Part shown: positions 53,018 through 62,349 of the stretch, piece after piece
How positions within the stretch are numbered: position 1 is the first letter of the stretch
Layout: every line of letters begins with the position of its first letter
Source of the DNA: REEB76 sp963774895
Lineage (GTDB): Bacteria; Pseudomonadota; Gammaproteobacteria; Natronospirales; REEB76
Assembly: GCA_963774895.1 (NCBI GenBank)
Contig: CAVZGN010000003.1
Coordinates: forward strand, 417,422-481,421
Length of the DNA: 64,000 nucleotides
Direction of reading: 5' to 3'
Translations under genes and position numbers: made by a program
Notes under the pieces: model-generated
What the model was told of the DNA's origin: nothing
Databases searched by the model: none
The model's input: only the letters and a program-made list of their open reading frames with translations

Positions 53018-53689
53018 TCAGTCCTGCGCCTGTAGGATGCCGTCATCCGAGTCTGCTGGAAAGGCATCGTCCGAGACGAGCGTAGCGCCGCCATCATGAT
53101 TCAAGGGCGGTCGTGGCAATTCAGCTCCATCAAAATCCAGTTCGACATTCAGACTCTCTATATCTTTGATGGCGGCTAGCGTCGGCAGTTCGTCCAAGCT
53201 CTTGAGGCTGAAATAATCAAGAAATTCCTTGGTGGTGCCGAACAACTCGGGATGACCCGGGACATCACGGTGACCCACGAGCCGTATCCAGCCACGCTCC
53301 AGCAAGGTGCGCATAATATGCGGGCTGACACCGACACCACGCACACTCTCGATCTCACCGCGGGTAATCGGTTGACGGTAAGCGATCAGCGAAAGCGTCT
53401 CCAGCAGGGCACGCGAATAACGTACGGGTCTTTCCACCCATAAGCGTTCGATCCAGTTTGCCAGTTCGGGTTTTACCTGGATACGAAAGCCGCTGGCCAC
53501 TTCCTTGAGCGTGACCCCGCGTTCCTCAAACTCTGACTGCAGCTTGTCGAGCGCCTTGCGCACCTGGACGCGATCCGGACGTTCCGCGTCGCTGAACAGC
53601 GCCATGAGTTCATCGATGTTCAACGGCCGTCCGGCGGCCAGCAAGGCCGCCTCGATGATGTTTTTCAGCAGTGGCGCCTTCAGCGTCAT
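53018..53689 (-). CDS. scpB: Segregation and condensation protein B
   Basis: 223 residues: two winged-helix domains (LLKNIIEAALLAAGRPLNIDEL, LIAYRQPITRGEIESVRGV, WIRLVGHRDVPGHPELFGTTKEFLDYF) followed by an acidic tail rich in Asp. Dimer of the SMC-ScpAB condensin; smc lies at the end of this window. It overlaps the scpA stop by four bases. Confidence 0.95.
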   Translation of the reverse strand: MTLKAPLLKNIIEAALLAAGRPLNIDELMALFSDAERPDRVQVRKALDKLQSEFEERGVTLKEVASGFRIQVKPELANWIERLWVERPVRYSRALLETLSLIAYRQPITRGEIESVRGVGVSPHIMRTLLERGWIRLVGHRDVPGHPELFGTTKEFLDYFSLKSLDELPTLAAIKDIESLNVELDFDGAELPRPPLNHDGGATLVSDDAFPADSDDGILQAQD

Positions 53690-54579
53690 TCATCTTCTCC
53701 TTCGATGACCACCAGTGACAGATCCACGTGGGTGCCGCCGATGGCTTTGACGTGGATGGGGCCGAATGTTTCAGCCTGCACCAACTCGATCAGGGTCTGC
53801 TTGAGAAGCTCAAGCAGTGCCTGGAACGTCACCACCACGCCCCGACGCCCTTCTTCAGGGGTGAACAGGGTGCTGAACTCGCGAAATTCGTGGTCCTGTA
53901 AACCCGCCAGCACATCCGCCATACGCTGGCGAACTGAGAGCTGTTCCAGCTGTACATGATGGTGGCTGAACATAGCTGCACGATGCAGCACATCCTTGAA
54001 GGCCATCAGCAGCTCTTGCATGCTCACTTCCGGGACCAAGCGCACGACTTTATGCTCACCCATCTCAGCATCAGCGATGTGTACATCGCGTCCGGTTCGT
54101 GGCAACGCATCCAGATCCTCGGCAGCGGTCTTGTAACGCTCGTATTCTTGCAGACGGCGCACCAGTTCTGCGCGTGGATCTTCCTCCTCGCCCTCTTCCA
54201 AGGGTGAGCGCGGCAGCAGCATGCGCGATTTGATCTCCGCCAACATGGCTGCCATCACCAGATATTCGGCCGCCAGTTCCAGCCGGATCACTGTCATCAT
54301 ATCGATGTATTGCATGTATTGCCGAGTGATCTCGGCGATCGGCACATCGAGGATATTCAGATTCTGGCGGCGTATCAGGTACAACAGCAGATCCAAGGGT
54401 CCTTCAAAAGCCTCGAGAAAAACTTCCAGTGCATCCGGCGGTATATACAAATCCCGCGGCAGGCGGGTGACGGGCTCGCCCTGCACGATCGCAAATGGCA
54501 TTTCCGATTGCTCGGGCGACTGCGGCAGAGGCAGCTGCGGTTGCCCGGATTCATTGGCGGGGTGCTGCATCTCAGACAT
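53686..54579 (-). CDS. scpA: Segregation and condensation protein A
   Basis: 297 residues from the ATG at 54579, overlapping the trpS stop (TGATG). Kleisin subunit: FEGPLDLLLYLIRRQNLNILDVPIAEITRQYMQYI is the N-terminal SMC-binding domain; the long Glu-rich middle and the final winged helix (VTFQALLELLKQTLIELVQAETFGPIHV) complete it. Links SMC heads and binds ScpB. Confidence 0.95.
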   Translation of the reverse strand: MSEMQHPANESGQPQLPLPQSPEQSEMPFAIVQGEPVTRLPRDLYIPPDALEVFLEAFEGPLDLLLYLIRRQNLNILDVPIAEITRQYMQYIDMMTVIRLELAAEYLVMAAMLAEIKSRMLLPRSPLEEGEEEDPRAELVRRLQEYERYKTAAEDLDALPRTGRDVHIADAEMGEHKVVRLVPEVSMQELLMAFKDVLHRAAMFSHHHVQLEQLSVRQRMADVLAGLQDHEFREFSTLFTPEEGRRGVVVTFQALLELLKQTLIELVQAETFGPIHVKAIGGTHVDLSLVVIEGEDE

Positions 54580-55787
54580 CAACGGTAACTCAAGCCCATG
54601 GCCTGGCGTACTTCTTCCATGGTATCGCGTGCCACGTCACGGGCGGCATCGCAGCCCTGAGTAATGATACTGCGCACCATTCCCGGATTGGCTTCGATCT
54701 CGACGGCGCGTTCACGGATCGGTTTCAGCTCCTTGAGTACCGACTCGATCACCGGCTGCTTGCATTCCAGACAACCGATACCCGCAGTCGTACATCCTTT
54801 CCACACCCATTCACGCGTGGCCTGGTCGGAGTACACCTTGTGAAAGTCCCACACCGGACATTTTTCCGGATTACCGGGATCCGTGCGACGTGCACGTGCC
54901 GGATCGGTAGGCATGGTGCGCAACTTTTCCTCCACTTGCTGCGGTTCTTCACGCAGGCTGATGGTGTTGTCATAGGATTTCGACATCTTGCGCCCGTCCA
55001 GACCCGGCATGCGTGCCACGGCCGTCAGCAGCGGCTGCGGTTCAGTCAGGATACTGCGGCCACCGCCTTCCAGATAACCCATCAGGCGATCGCGGTCACC
55101 CAGAGTCAAATTATGGTTTTCAGCCAGCAACGCCTGGGCTGTCTGCAAGGCTTCATGATCGCCCTGTTGTTGATAGCGGGTACGCAGTTCACGGTAGAGT
55201 TTGCCGTTTTTCTTGCCCAGCTTCTTGACGGCGCTTTCCGCGCGGCTTTCGAAATCCACCTCGCGTCCGAAGATGTGATTGAAACGACGCGCAATCTCAC
55301 GGGTGAGCTCCACATGCGGCACCTGGTCTTCGCCGACCGGTACCCAGCCGGCCTTGTAGATGAGGATGTCGGCGCTCATCAATACCGGGTAACCCAGGAA
55401 TCCATAGGTAGCCAGGTCCCGGTCCTTGAGCTGTTCCTGCTGTTCCTTGTAGGTAGGCACACGCTCCAGCCAGCCGAGCGGTGTCACCATGGACAGCAAT
55501 AGATGCAGTTCCGCATGCTCCAGGATGTGAGACTGGATGAAGAGCTTGGCCTTGCCCGGGTCCACACCCACCGCCAGCCAGTCCACCAGCATCTCCCACA
55601 TGGCCGGCTCGATATCACGCGATTGTTCATAATTGGTGGTGAGCGCGTGCCAATCGACCACACAAAAGAAGCATTCGTACTCGTGCTGCAGACGCAGCCA
55701 GTTCTTGAGCACACCATGCAGATGGCCCAGATGCATGCGTCCTGTGGGGCGCATGCCGGACACTACCCGCTGGTTTTCGGAGAGCAT
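54579..55787 (-). CDS. trpS: Tryptophan--tRNA ligase
   Basis: 402 residues from the ATG at 55787; TTG codons at 55796 and 55799 are alternatives closer to an AGGA. Class I synthetase: VVSGMRPTGRMHLGHLHGVLKNW is the HIGH region, DGRKMSKSYDNTISL is KMSKS. The C-terminal region with CPVWDFHKVYS and GIGCLECKQPV carries extra Cys and is of the longer Pseudomonas-type form. Precedes scpA, the usual order. Confidence 0.95.
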   Translation of the reverse strand: MLSENQRVVSGMRPTGRMHLGHLHGVLKNWLRLQHEYECFFCVVDWHALTTNYEQSRDIEPAMWEMLVDWLAVGVDPGKAKLFIQSHILEHAELHLLLSMVTPLGWLERVPTYKEQQEQLKDRDLATYGFLGYPVLMSADILIYKAGWVPVGEDQVPHVELTREIARRFNHIFGREVDFESRAESAVKKLGKKNGKLYRELRTRYQQQGDHEALQTAQALLAENHNLTLGDRDRLMGYLEGGGRSILTEPQPLLTAVARMPGLDGRKMSKSYDNTISLREEPQQVEEKLRTMPTDPARARRTDPGNPEKCPVWDFHKVYSDQATREWVWKGCTTAGIGCLECKQPVIESVLKELKPIRERAVEIEANPGMVRSIITQGCDAARDVARDTMEEVRQAMGLSYR

Positions 55788-55806
55788 GGCGTTCAACAAC
55801 TGTTCC

Positions 55807-56463
55807 TCACATAATAAAGCCGCTGGGTAGCAGGATTTGGGATATCCAACTGATGGCTGGAATTAAAATCACGTTAAATGCACCGATGATCATCAGCAAG
55901 ATGATGATGTAGAAACCATACGGCTCTATTCGATCCACGACGTTGGCAGCATCACGCGGCAAGAGGCCGACCAACACCCGCCCGCCATCCAGGGGTGGCA
56001 ACGGGATCAGGTTGAATACCATCAATGCCACGTTGATCAGCACACCGGCCAAACCCATGTAGATGAGCGGTTCAATCCAGTGCAATGTGGGATATAACAA
56101 AGCCGCCAGCCTTATCACCAGCGCCCAAATAATTCCCATCATCAGGTTCGAGAGTGGTCCGGCAGCCGCCACAATGGCCATATCACGGCGTGGATTTTTG
56201 AAATTGCGTGGTGAAATGGGCACGGGTTTGGCCCAGCCGAACAGGAAGCCTGTGTGTAGTATTAACAATAAGACCGGCACGATGATGGTACCGATGGGGT
56301 CAATATGCTTGAGCGGGTTGAGCGTGAGCCGGCCGAGCATCTGCGCGGTGGGGTCGCCGAAACGACGGGCCACCCAGCCGTGGGCCACTTCATGCAGCGT
56401 GATGGCAAATAATACCGGGGGACCCCAGATGATGATGAGCTGGATGACGTTGAATTGACCCAT
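55807..56463 (-). CDS. Site-2 protease family membrane metallopeptidase (M50)
   Basis: 218 residues, about five membrane helices. Metal motif HEVAHGW (HExxH) in the first helix, with a third ligand from FNLIPLPPLDGGRVL. A short S2P-like intramembrane protease without a PDZ domain, common between trpS and yciO in Gammaproteobacteria. Substrate unknown. Confidence 0.93.
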   Translation of the reverse strand: MGQFNVIQLIIIWGPPVLFAITLHEVAHGWVARRFGDPTAQMLGRLTLNPLKHIDPIGTIIVPVLLLILHTGFLFGWAKPVPISPRNFKNPRRDMAIVAAAGPLSNLMMGIIWALVIRLAALLYPTLHWIEPLIYMGLAGVLINVALMVFNLIPLPPLDGGRVLVGLLPRDAANVVDRIEPYGFYIIILLMIIGAFNVILIPAISWISQILLPSGFIM

Positions 56464-56504
56464 CGACCCATTATACAGAGTCCATTCAAATTACCCGCCG
56501 GGCG

Positions 56505-57134
56505 TCAATGTACTCGGCTAAAGGGTGCGGGACTGCCCCGGCCGATGCGTACTACAACCGGAGCGTCATCCGATAGATCCACAATCGTGGTCGGTTCAAA
56601 ACCACATGGACCGCCGTCGATCACCAGGTCCACCCGATTTCCAAGACGACTGCGCATGTCTTCCGGATCGGTCAGCGGCTGGGATTCACCTGCCAGCATC
56701 AGCGTCGAACTCATGATGGGTTCGCGCAATTCTGTCAGGATCGCCTGGGTGATGGGATGGTCAGGTATGCGGATACCGATGGTCTTGCGTTTGGGGTGCT
56801 GCAAGCGCCGCGGCACCTCGTGGGTCGCGCGCAGGATGAACGTATAAGGCCCGGGGGTGTGGGCTTTGAGCAGCCGGAAAGTGGGATTGTCTACACGTGC
56901 ATAGCTGGCGATTTCCGATAAATCGTGGCAGACCAGGGTAAAATTATGCCCAGGTCCGGCACCGCGTATGCTGCGGATACGCTGCATGGCGGTTTTATCG
57001 CCCACCGTGCAACCCAGGGCATAGCAGGAATCGGTGGGGTATACCACTACCCCGCCAGCGCGCAGGATGGCTACACTGCGGCGCACTAACCGCAGTTGCG
57101 GTGTTTGCGGATGAATGCTGAAAAACTGGCTCAT
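56505..57134 (-). CDS. yciO: YciO (Sua5/YrdC-like) family protein
   Basis: 209 residues. MSQFFSIHPQTPQLRLVRRSVAILRAGGVVVYPTDSCYALGC and PGPYTFILRATHEVPRR with KRKTIGIRIPDHP match the E. coli YciO paralogue more closely than TsaC/Sua5. YciO shares the threonylcarbamoyl-AMP synthase fold; its exact role is less certain. Divergent from yciB. Confidence 0.9.
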   Translation of the reverse strand: MSQFFSIHPQTPQLRLVRRSVAILRAGGVVVYPTDSCYALGCTVGDKTAMQRIRSIRGAGPGHNFTLVCHDLSEIASYARVDNPTFRLLKAHTPGPYTFILRATHEVPRRLQHPKRKTIGIRIPDHPITQAILTELREPIMSSTLMLAGESQPLTDPEDMRSRLGNRVDLVIDGGPCGFEPTTIVDLSDDAPVVVRIGRGSPAPFSRVH

Positions 57135-57216
57135 ATACCTGCAAACAGACTGGCTTAGGCCACCCGGGCGTAGTCGGATGCGTTATGATAACCGACCCTT
57201 ACCGCACTGCCTTGCT

Positions 57217-57753
57217 ATGTCCTCGTTGCTAGAATTCCTGCTGCTGGCGGCCTTTTTTGCGAGTTACCTCTGGAAAGGCATTTTCTTCGCTACCGGCGTT
57301 CTCATGGCCGGCAGCGTCATGGTCCTGGGGCTGTCTTACTGGCGCACCCGTAAACTGAAACCTCTGCCACTGACAGTCGCGATCCTGGCCCTGGTACTGG
57401 GCGGTGCCACCTTGCTATTGCACGACCCGGCTTTTATTAAATGGAAGTTTTCCGTCGTCGAATGGCTGTTTGGGATGGTGTTCCTGGCCACAAACTTCAT
57501 GCAGCAGCCGCTCATCGAGCGCATGTTGGGCAACCAGATCAAACTGTCAGCGGCCGTATGGAAACGCTTGAACCTCATGTGGGCAGGTTTTTTCTTGTTG
57601 CTGGGTTGCGTTAATGTCTATGTCATCTATCAGTTTGACACCGCCGGTTGGATCAATTTCAAGGTTTGGTGGTCCACGGGCGCCATGCTGGTATTTGTCC
57701 TGATGCAGGCTTTCTATATGAGCAGACATATGCAATTGGAAAAGGCATCCTGA
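57217..57753 (+). CDS. yciB: Inner-membrane septation protein A
   Basis: 178 residues from the ATG at 57217; the frame continues upstream without typical membrane sequence. Several helices (LLEFLLLAAFFASYLWKGIFFATG and onwards), with FIKWKFSVVEWLFGMVFLATN, AVWKRLNLMWAGFFLLLGCVNVYV and GWINFKVWWSTGAMLVFVLMQAF matching YciB/IspZ. Affects cell-division/envelope integrity in enterics. Confidence 0.93.
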   Translation: MSSLLEFLLLAAFFASYLWKGIFFATGVLMAGSVMVLGLSYWRTRKLKPLPLTVAILALVLGGATLLLHDPAFIKWKFSVVEWLFGMVFLATNFMQQPLIERMLGNQIKLSAAVWKRLNLMWAGFFLLLGCVNVYVIYQFDTAGWINFKVWWSTGAMLVFVLMQAFYMSRHMQLEKAS

Positions 57754-57758
57754 CCCCC

Positions 57759-58076
57759 ATGCAGCCCATAAACGCTATTGCCATGATCCATACCGGGCAT
57801 GCCACTCAGTCGGATGAGCGCAAGCAACGCCTACGCCAGCAACTGGAAACAAGTTTCCACCCCCTGGAATTGGAAATCCAGGATGATGGCATTCAACACA
57901 TGGACCATGCCCACGAAGGCAGCGGCCATTATTCCGTGCGCATCGTCGCGCCTGCGTTTGCAACCCAATCCTTGTTGCAGCGCCATCGTATGATTTATGC
58001 AGTCTTGCATGACCTGCTGCAGACCGATATCCACGCGCTGAGCATCAAGGCGCTGGCTCCCGGAGAATTCCACTAA
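57759..58076 (+). CDS. BolA family protein
   Basis: About 105 residues from the ATG at 57759; the ATG at 57783 is an alternative. The BolA fold is seen in RQQLETSFHPLELEIQDDG, SGHYSVRIVAPAF and QSLLQRHRMIYAVLHDLLQTDIHALSIKALAPGEF. BolA proteins bind iron-sulfur glutaredoxins. Starts 5 bp after yciB. Confidence 0.93.
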   Translation: MQPINAIAMIHTGHATQSDERKQRLRQQLETSFHPLELEIQDDGIQHMDHAHEGSGHYSVRIVAPAFATQSLLQRHRMIYAVLHDLLQTDIHALSIKALAPGEFH

Positions 58077-58099
58077 CTTTTCAACTACGAGGAACTTCC

Positions 58100-58975
58100 A
58101 TGCGCATTGTATTTCGCTCAACTTTACTGCTGCTTGCAGTGGCTATCCTGGCTGCGTGCGGCGGCAACCAATCCACGCCAGATACCTCCACGGTGCTCGC
58201 CACCGTCAATGGCGTGCCGATCACCAACGATATGTTCCGTGCTTATGTACGTAGTCTGGCCGGTGGCCAGGAGCCGGAACTTGATGCGCAGAAGCATGCA
58301 CTGGTGCTGAATCGCCTCATCGACATGGAAGTGCTGGCCCAGCAGGCTGAGAAGTCGGATCTGGCCAAGGATCCAAAGGTGGCGGCAGATCTGAAGGTGC
58401 AGAAAACCGGCCTGATGGCGAATCAACTAGTGCAAAAATATCTTGCCGATCATCCGATAAGCGACGATCAGATCAAGGCCGAATACGATCAACGCACCAA
58501 AGCCATGCCTGGCAATGAATACCGGGCGCGCCATATCCTGGTAGCCAATGAACAGCAGGCCAAGGACATCATCAACCAATTGAATCATGGTGCGAACTTC
58601 GCCACGCTTGCGAAAAAATACTCCACCGATGGTTCCAAAAGCCAGGGTGGGGAACTGGGCTGGTTCAGCCCCGACCAGATGGTGCCGGCCTTCTCCCAGG
58701 CGGTCGCGCAGCTGAAAAAAGGCGAATACACCAAACAGCCGGTGCACACCCAGTTTGGCTGGCACGTGATCCAATTGGAAGATATGCGCTCCATGCCGCC
58801 GCCGAGCCTGGCCTCGGTCCAGGAACAGCTTAAGAATACCTTGGAAGGCAAGGAAGTTGAGGGTTACGTGGACCAGCTGCGCAAGAGCGCCAAGGTGGAC
58901 ATGCCAACACCGAGCGCTAGTACCATGACAACCCCGGCCCCAGCTGCCGGTACACAACCGCCGAACAGCCCCTGA
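58100..58975 (+). CDS. Lipoprotein peptidyl-prolyl cis-trans isomerase (parvulin, PpiC/PrsA-like)
   Basis: 291 residues. Signal with lipobox LAAC (LLLAVAILAACGG), then the SurA-like N-terminal chaperone helices (VNGVPITNDMFRAYVRSLAGG, LNRLIDMEVLAQQAEK) and a parvulin domain from about residue 150 (YRARHILVANEQQAKDIINQL, SKSQGGELGWFSPDQMVPAF, FGWHVIQLEDMRSMPPPSL). The C-terminal tail is Pro/Thr/Ala-rich. Likely folds exported proteins in the periplasm. A clear terminator follows. Confidence 0.95.
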   Translation: MRIVFRSTLLLLAVAILAACGGNQSTPDTSTVLATVNGVPITNDMFRAYVRSLAGGQEPELDAQKHALVLNRLIDMEVLAQQAEKSDLAKDPKVAADLKVQKTGLMANQLVQKYLADHPISDDQIKAEYDQRTKAMPGNEYRARHILVANEQQAKDIINQLNHGANFATLAKKYSTDGSKSQGGELGWFSPDQMVPAFSQAVAQLKKGEYTKQPVHTQFGWHVIQLEDMRSMPPPSLASVQEQLKNTLEGKEVEGYVDQLRKSAKVDMPTPSASTMTTPAPAAGTQPPNSP

Positions 58976-59000
58976 GTTGTAGTTACTTACAAAGAAACTA

Positions 59001-59030
59001 AACGGCCAGTCGCAAGACTGGCCGTTTTTG
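59001..59030 (+). terminator. Intrinsic terminator after the parvulin gene
   Basis: A perfect 11-bp stem (59001-59011 with 59016-59026), GCAA tetraloop and TTTTT. On the minus strand it also ends the DUF1499 gene, with a shorter T-run. Confidence 0.9.
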
Positions 59031-59041
59031 TGTTGCGATTT

Positions 59042-59533
59042 TCAATTATGGCGTTGCTGTAGCTCGGCAAATGCGGAGCGGATCTGCTCCAGCCGTGCGC
59101 GATTGGCGCCGATATCGAACAATCCGAGCCGCGCAATGGAGCGCATCTCGATGACATGCTGGTCAGGCGCCAGATAGAATTCCACGTCATCCACAGCGTT
59201 CTCTGGCTGGTAGTAATACTCGGATGTAGCCTCAGTTTTATCGGTAATCGGGTATTCGATACGGATGTAATTACGATGATTGGAGACGATGCGTCCCTGC
59301 CCCACCACGGTTATGGCGATGAGCAAATCACTGCGGGCCTGGTCACGGGTGCTGGTATAAACCAGTGGTGCGATATGCAGGTTTGGGTCGCTGTCCTGGG
59401 ATGAAACACAGTCGCGTTGCGACGGGCAGGAAGCCAGTTGACCCTGACGCACACCGAATGTAGGCGTAAGGATGGTGCTGCAGCCGCTGAATGCCAGGAG
59501 TGCGAGTAGCGCCAATAGCCTGGGTTTGTTCAT
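59042..59533 (-). CDS. DUF1499 lipoprotein
   Basis: 163 residues. Lipobox LLAFSGC after a short hydrophobic stretch. The DUF1499 core is visible: GQLASCPSQRDCVSSQDSDPN, then a helix-rich part (RSDLLIAITVVGQGRIVSNHRNYIRIEYPI) and VDDVEFYLAPDQHVIEMRSIARLG. Function unknown in the family. Convergent with the parvulin gene. Confidence 0.9.
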   Translation of the reverse strand: MNKPRLLALLALLAFSGCSTILTPTFGVRQGQLASCPSQRDCVSSQDSDPNLHIAPLVYTSTRDQARSDLLIAITVVGQGRIVSNHRNYIRIEYPITDKTEATSEYYYQPENAVDDVEFYLAPDQHVIEMRSIARLGLFDIGANRARLEQIRSAFAELQQRHN

Positions 59534-59604
59534 GCGTAAATCTCGCGTTTGTCCTGCGGGTGAATACAGTGGGCTATTTTATAACCAAATAGTGGGCATA
59601 GACA

Positions 59605-61626
59605 TCATTGCTTGAGCAAACGCTTGAATGCCCGTTCGTCCAATTGGGTGACTCCCAGCTTCTGGGCTTCCGCGAGTTTGGAGCCTGGTTGCTCGCCCAC
59701 TACTAAATAATCTGTTTTTTTTGATACGCTGCCACTCACTTTGCCGCCCAGCGCCTGAATACCGGTTTTAGCGTCATCGCGCGTCATGTTTGCGAGCGTA
59801 CCCGTCAATACGAAGGTCTTGCCACTAAGAGGACCCACGCTTGGATGTTGCCTGCCCGTGTGTTCTGTCCGCTGTATTCCGGCTTTGCGCAACGCGTTGA
59901 TGACCTGGCGATTATGTGGTTCATGGAAAAATGCGGCAATAGATGCGGCTACCACCGGCCCCACATCCGGCACCTGTAGTAGTGCAGTCTCATCCGCAGC
60001 CAAGAGTGCCTCCAGGTTTCCGAAATGCTGGGCTAATACCCCGGCTGTGGTTTCACCCACTTCACGGATACCGAGTGCGTACAGGAAACGCGCCAAGGTA
60101 GTGCCGCGGGCGTGATCGATGGCCTGCACCAGGTTCACCGCTGATTTATCACCCATACGTTCCAGGCCCGCGAGTTGCCCAACCGTGAGACGGAAAATAT
60201 CTGCCGGTGTATGCACCAGTCCGGCATCTACTATCTGGTCCACAAGTTTTTCGCCCAAACCCTCGATGTCGAGGGCGCGGCGCGAGGCAAAATGGCGTAT
60301 CAACTCTTTGCGTTGCGCGGGGCAATATAATCCGCCGCTGCAGCGCGCTACAGCTTCGCCTTCAATACGTACTACTTTGGATCCGCATACCGGGCAGATC
60401 TTCGGTAAATGCACTCGCCGGGCATTCTTCGGTCGTTTAGGCAGGACTACGCCCACCACTTCCGGGATTACATCGCCGGCGCGACGCACAATCACTGTGT
60501 CACCGATGCGCACGTCTTTGCGCTCGATTTCATCCATGTTATGCAGGGTAGCGTTACTGATATTGGCGCCGCCGACGAATACCGGTTCCAACCTCGCGAC
60601 CGGCGTGAGCGCGCCGGTGCGTCCCACCTGGAATTCCACCGCGCGCAACAAGGTCATGGCTTCTTCAGCTGGAAATTTATGTGCCAGCGCCCAGCGTGGA
60701 GCGCGCGCCACGAATCCAAGCTGGCTTTGCAGATCCAGTCTGTCAACTTTATAAACCACGCCGTCAATCTGGTACGGCAGCCGCTCGCGTTTTTCGGCCA
60801 TCTGCCGGAAAAACTCCAGGCAGCCATCGATACCCCGGACAAGCCGATTCAAGGGATTGGTTCGCAGCCCCCACTCACGGAAACGTGCCAGCACTTCGCT
60901 GTGACGTTCAGGCAGTTTGCCTACCTGCACCTGCCCCCAGGCATAGGCAAAGAATTCCAGCGGCCGTGATGCGGTGATGCGGGCATCGAGTTGACGCAAA
61001 CTGCCGGCAGCTGCATTGCGCGGATTGATGAACGGCTTTTCATTGCTGCGCAGGGCTTGTGCATTGAGTTTCTCGAAACCTTTTCTGGGCATGAAGATCT
61101 CGCCACGGGCTTCCAGCAATGCAGGGTAGCCATTGCCAACAAGACGCAACGGCACTGAAGGAATAGTGCGCACATTTTGGGTTACATCCTCCCCAACAGT
61201 GCCGTCACCGCGGGTGGCTCCGCGCGCCAGCATACCGTGTTCATAGACCAGACTGACGGCCAGACCATCGAGTTTGGGTTCGGCCATATATTCAAGTTGT
61301 GCTTGCGTACCCAAGCGATCGTGTATGCGTCTGACGAAATCCCGAACTCCCTGTTCATCGAAAGCGTTATCCAGCGACAGCATGGGTACTTCATGACGCA
61401 CTTCGCCAAATTCAGCAAGCGGTGTGGCACCCACACGTTGCGTGGGTGAATCGGGCGTAACCAACTGAGGGAATTGATGCTCAAAATCTTCCAACTCACG
61501 CATGAGCTTGTCATATTCGCTGTCTGGTATTTCCGGCGCATCCAGCACGTAGTACAGATAATTGTGATGATTGATTTGATCGCGTAGCGCGTGAATACGT
61601 CGTTCTGCAGCGTTTAAATTTGTCAT
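59605..61626 (-). CDS. ligA: NAD-dependent DNA ligase
   Basis: 673 residues. NMP site with EPKLDGLAVSLVYEHG (Lys is the AMP carrier). OB-fold, then a four-Cys zinc finger (CPVCGSKVVRIEGEAVARCS...YC), HhH domain (VPDVGPVVAASIAAFF) and C-terminal BRCT (GKTFVLTGTLANMTRDDAK). Complete; joins Okazaki fragments. The gap of 47 bp to zipA is short. Confidence 0.98.
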   Translation of the reverse strand: MTNLNAAERRIHALRDQINHHNYLYYVLDAPEIPDSEYDKLMRELEDFEHQFPQLVTPDSPTQRVGATPLAEFGEVRHEVPMLSLDNAFDEQGVRDFVRRIHDRLGTQAQLEYMAEPKLDGLAVSLVYEHGMLARGATRGDGTVGEDVTQNVRTIPSVPLRLVGNGYPALLEARGEIFMPRKGFEKLNAQALRSNEKPFINPRNAAAGSLRQLDARITASRPLEFFAYAWGQVQVGKLPERHSEVLARFREWGLRTNPLNRLVRGIDGCLEFFRQMAEKRERLPYQIDGVVYKVDRLDLQSQLGFVARAPRWALAHKFPAEEAMTLLRAVEFQVGRTGALTPVARLEPVFVGGANISNATLHNMDEIERKDVRIGDTVIVRRAGDVIPEVVGVVLPKRPKNARRVHLPKICPVCGSKVVRIEGEAVARCSGGLYCPAQRKELIRHFASRRALDIEGLGEKLVDQIVDAGLVHTPADIFRLTVGQLAGLERMGDKSAVNLVQAIDHARGTTLARFLYALGIREVGETTAGVLAQHFGNLEALLAADETALLQVPDVGPVVAASIAAFFHEPHNRQVINALRKAGIQRTEHTGRQHPSVGPLSGKTFVLTGTLANMTRDDAKTGIQALGGKVSGSVSKKTDYLVVGEQPGSKLAEAQKLGVTQLDERAFKRLLKQ

Positions 61627-61673
61627 GGCGCAGTCTTTTGCTTTAATGGCACGTCAGGCGATAGCCAGCATGG

Positions 61674-62348
61674 TCATGACTGCGGACCATTCACCCTGCC
61701 CTGAAATTCCAAGATACGCTCGCGGATACGTTGGGCAGCCTGGGTGGTAAGAATGCTGCGGTTTTCTTCGAGTACATCGCCATCAAGCCGCCGGGCCAGG
61801 GTACGTGCGGTGGCCAGCATATCGGCGCAGGCGGCTACACCGTTCTGCGGTCCTGGCAGCAGCAGGAATAGCGTGACACCCGGAAGACGCATCCTCGACA
61901 GTGCCTCCGGTTCCAGCACACCCGGTTCCAGCATATTCGCGACACTGAATACGGATTGCTGCATATCATCATTATGCAAACGGTGGAATACCTGATATTG
62001 ACCGTAACGCAAGCCTGCTGATTGCAAAGCTGCAAGCACCTCAGTCCCCGCAAACCCGTGTTGGTCGCGACTGGCTACATGCAACGCGAGAATCAATTGT
62101 TCAGACCCTGGATCGGAGTTTACCTGAGTAATTTCAGGAGCCTGGCGCGCAGTAGTTTGGTCGTGAATGGATGGTATGGCCAGGCTATCGGCGGTATCCG
62201 GGGCAAAATCCGGTAAATTTGATTCCTTGAGCGTCGGTGGCTCGCGGCGTAATTCTCCCGAGCGCGTCTTCTTCTGGCGGGAAAGCAGATAAACCACGGC
62301 GATGAATACCACACCGATGAGGATGAGAATCAGGCGCAGTTCCCACAT
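61674..62348 (-). CDS. zipA: Cell division protein ZipA
   Basis: 224 residues. One N-terminal membrane helix (LILILIGVVFIAVVYLLSRQ), a short linker, and the C-terminal FtsZ-binding domain from about residue 90 (QLILALHVASRDQHGFAGTEVLAALQSAGLRYGQYQVFHR...). The order smc-zipA-ligA is the usual one in non-enteric Gammaproteobacteria. Confidence 0.96.
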   Translation of the reverse strand: MWELRLILILIGVVFIAVVYLLSRQKKTRSGELRREPPTLKESNLPDFAPDTADSLAIPSIHDQTTARQAPEITQVNSDPGSEQLILALHVASRDQHGFAGTEVLAALQSAGLRYGQYQVFHRLHNDDMQQSVFSVANMLEPGVLEPEALSRMRLPGVTLFLLLPGPQNGVAACADMLATARTLARRLDGDVLEENRSILTTQAAQRIRERILEFQGRVNGPQS

Positions 62349-62349
62349 T

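Noticed and set aside
54495..55502. 335-codon plus-strand frame opposite trpS
   Set aside because: Antisense to trpS, no recognisable domain; a shadow.
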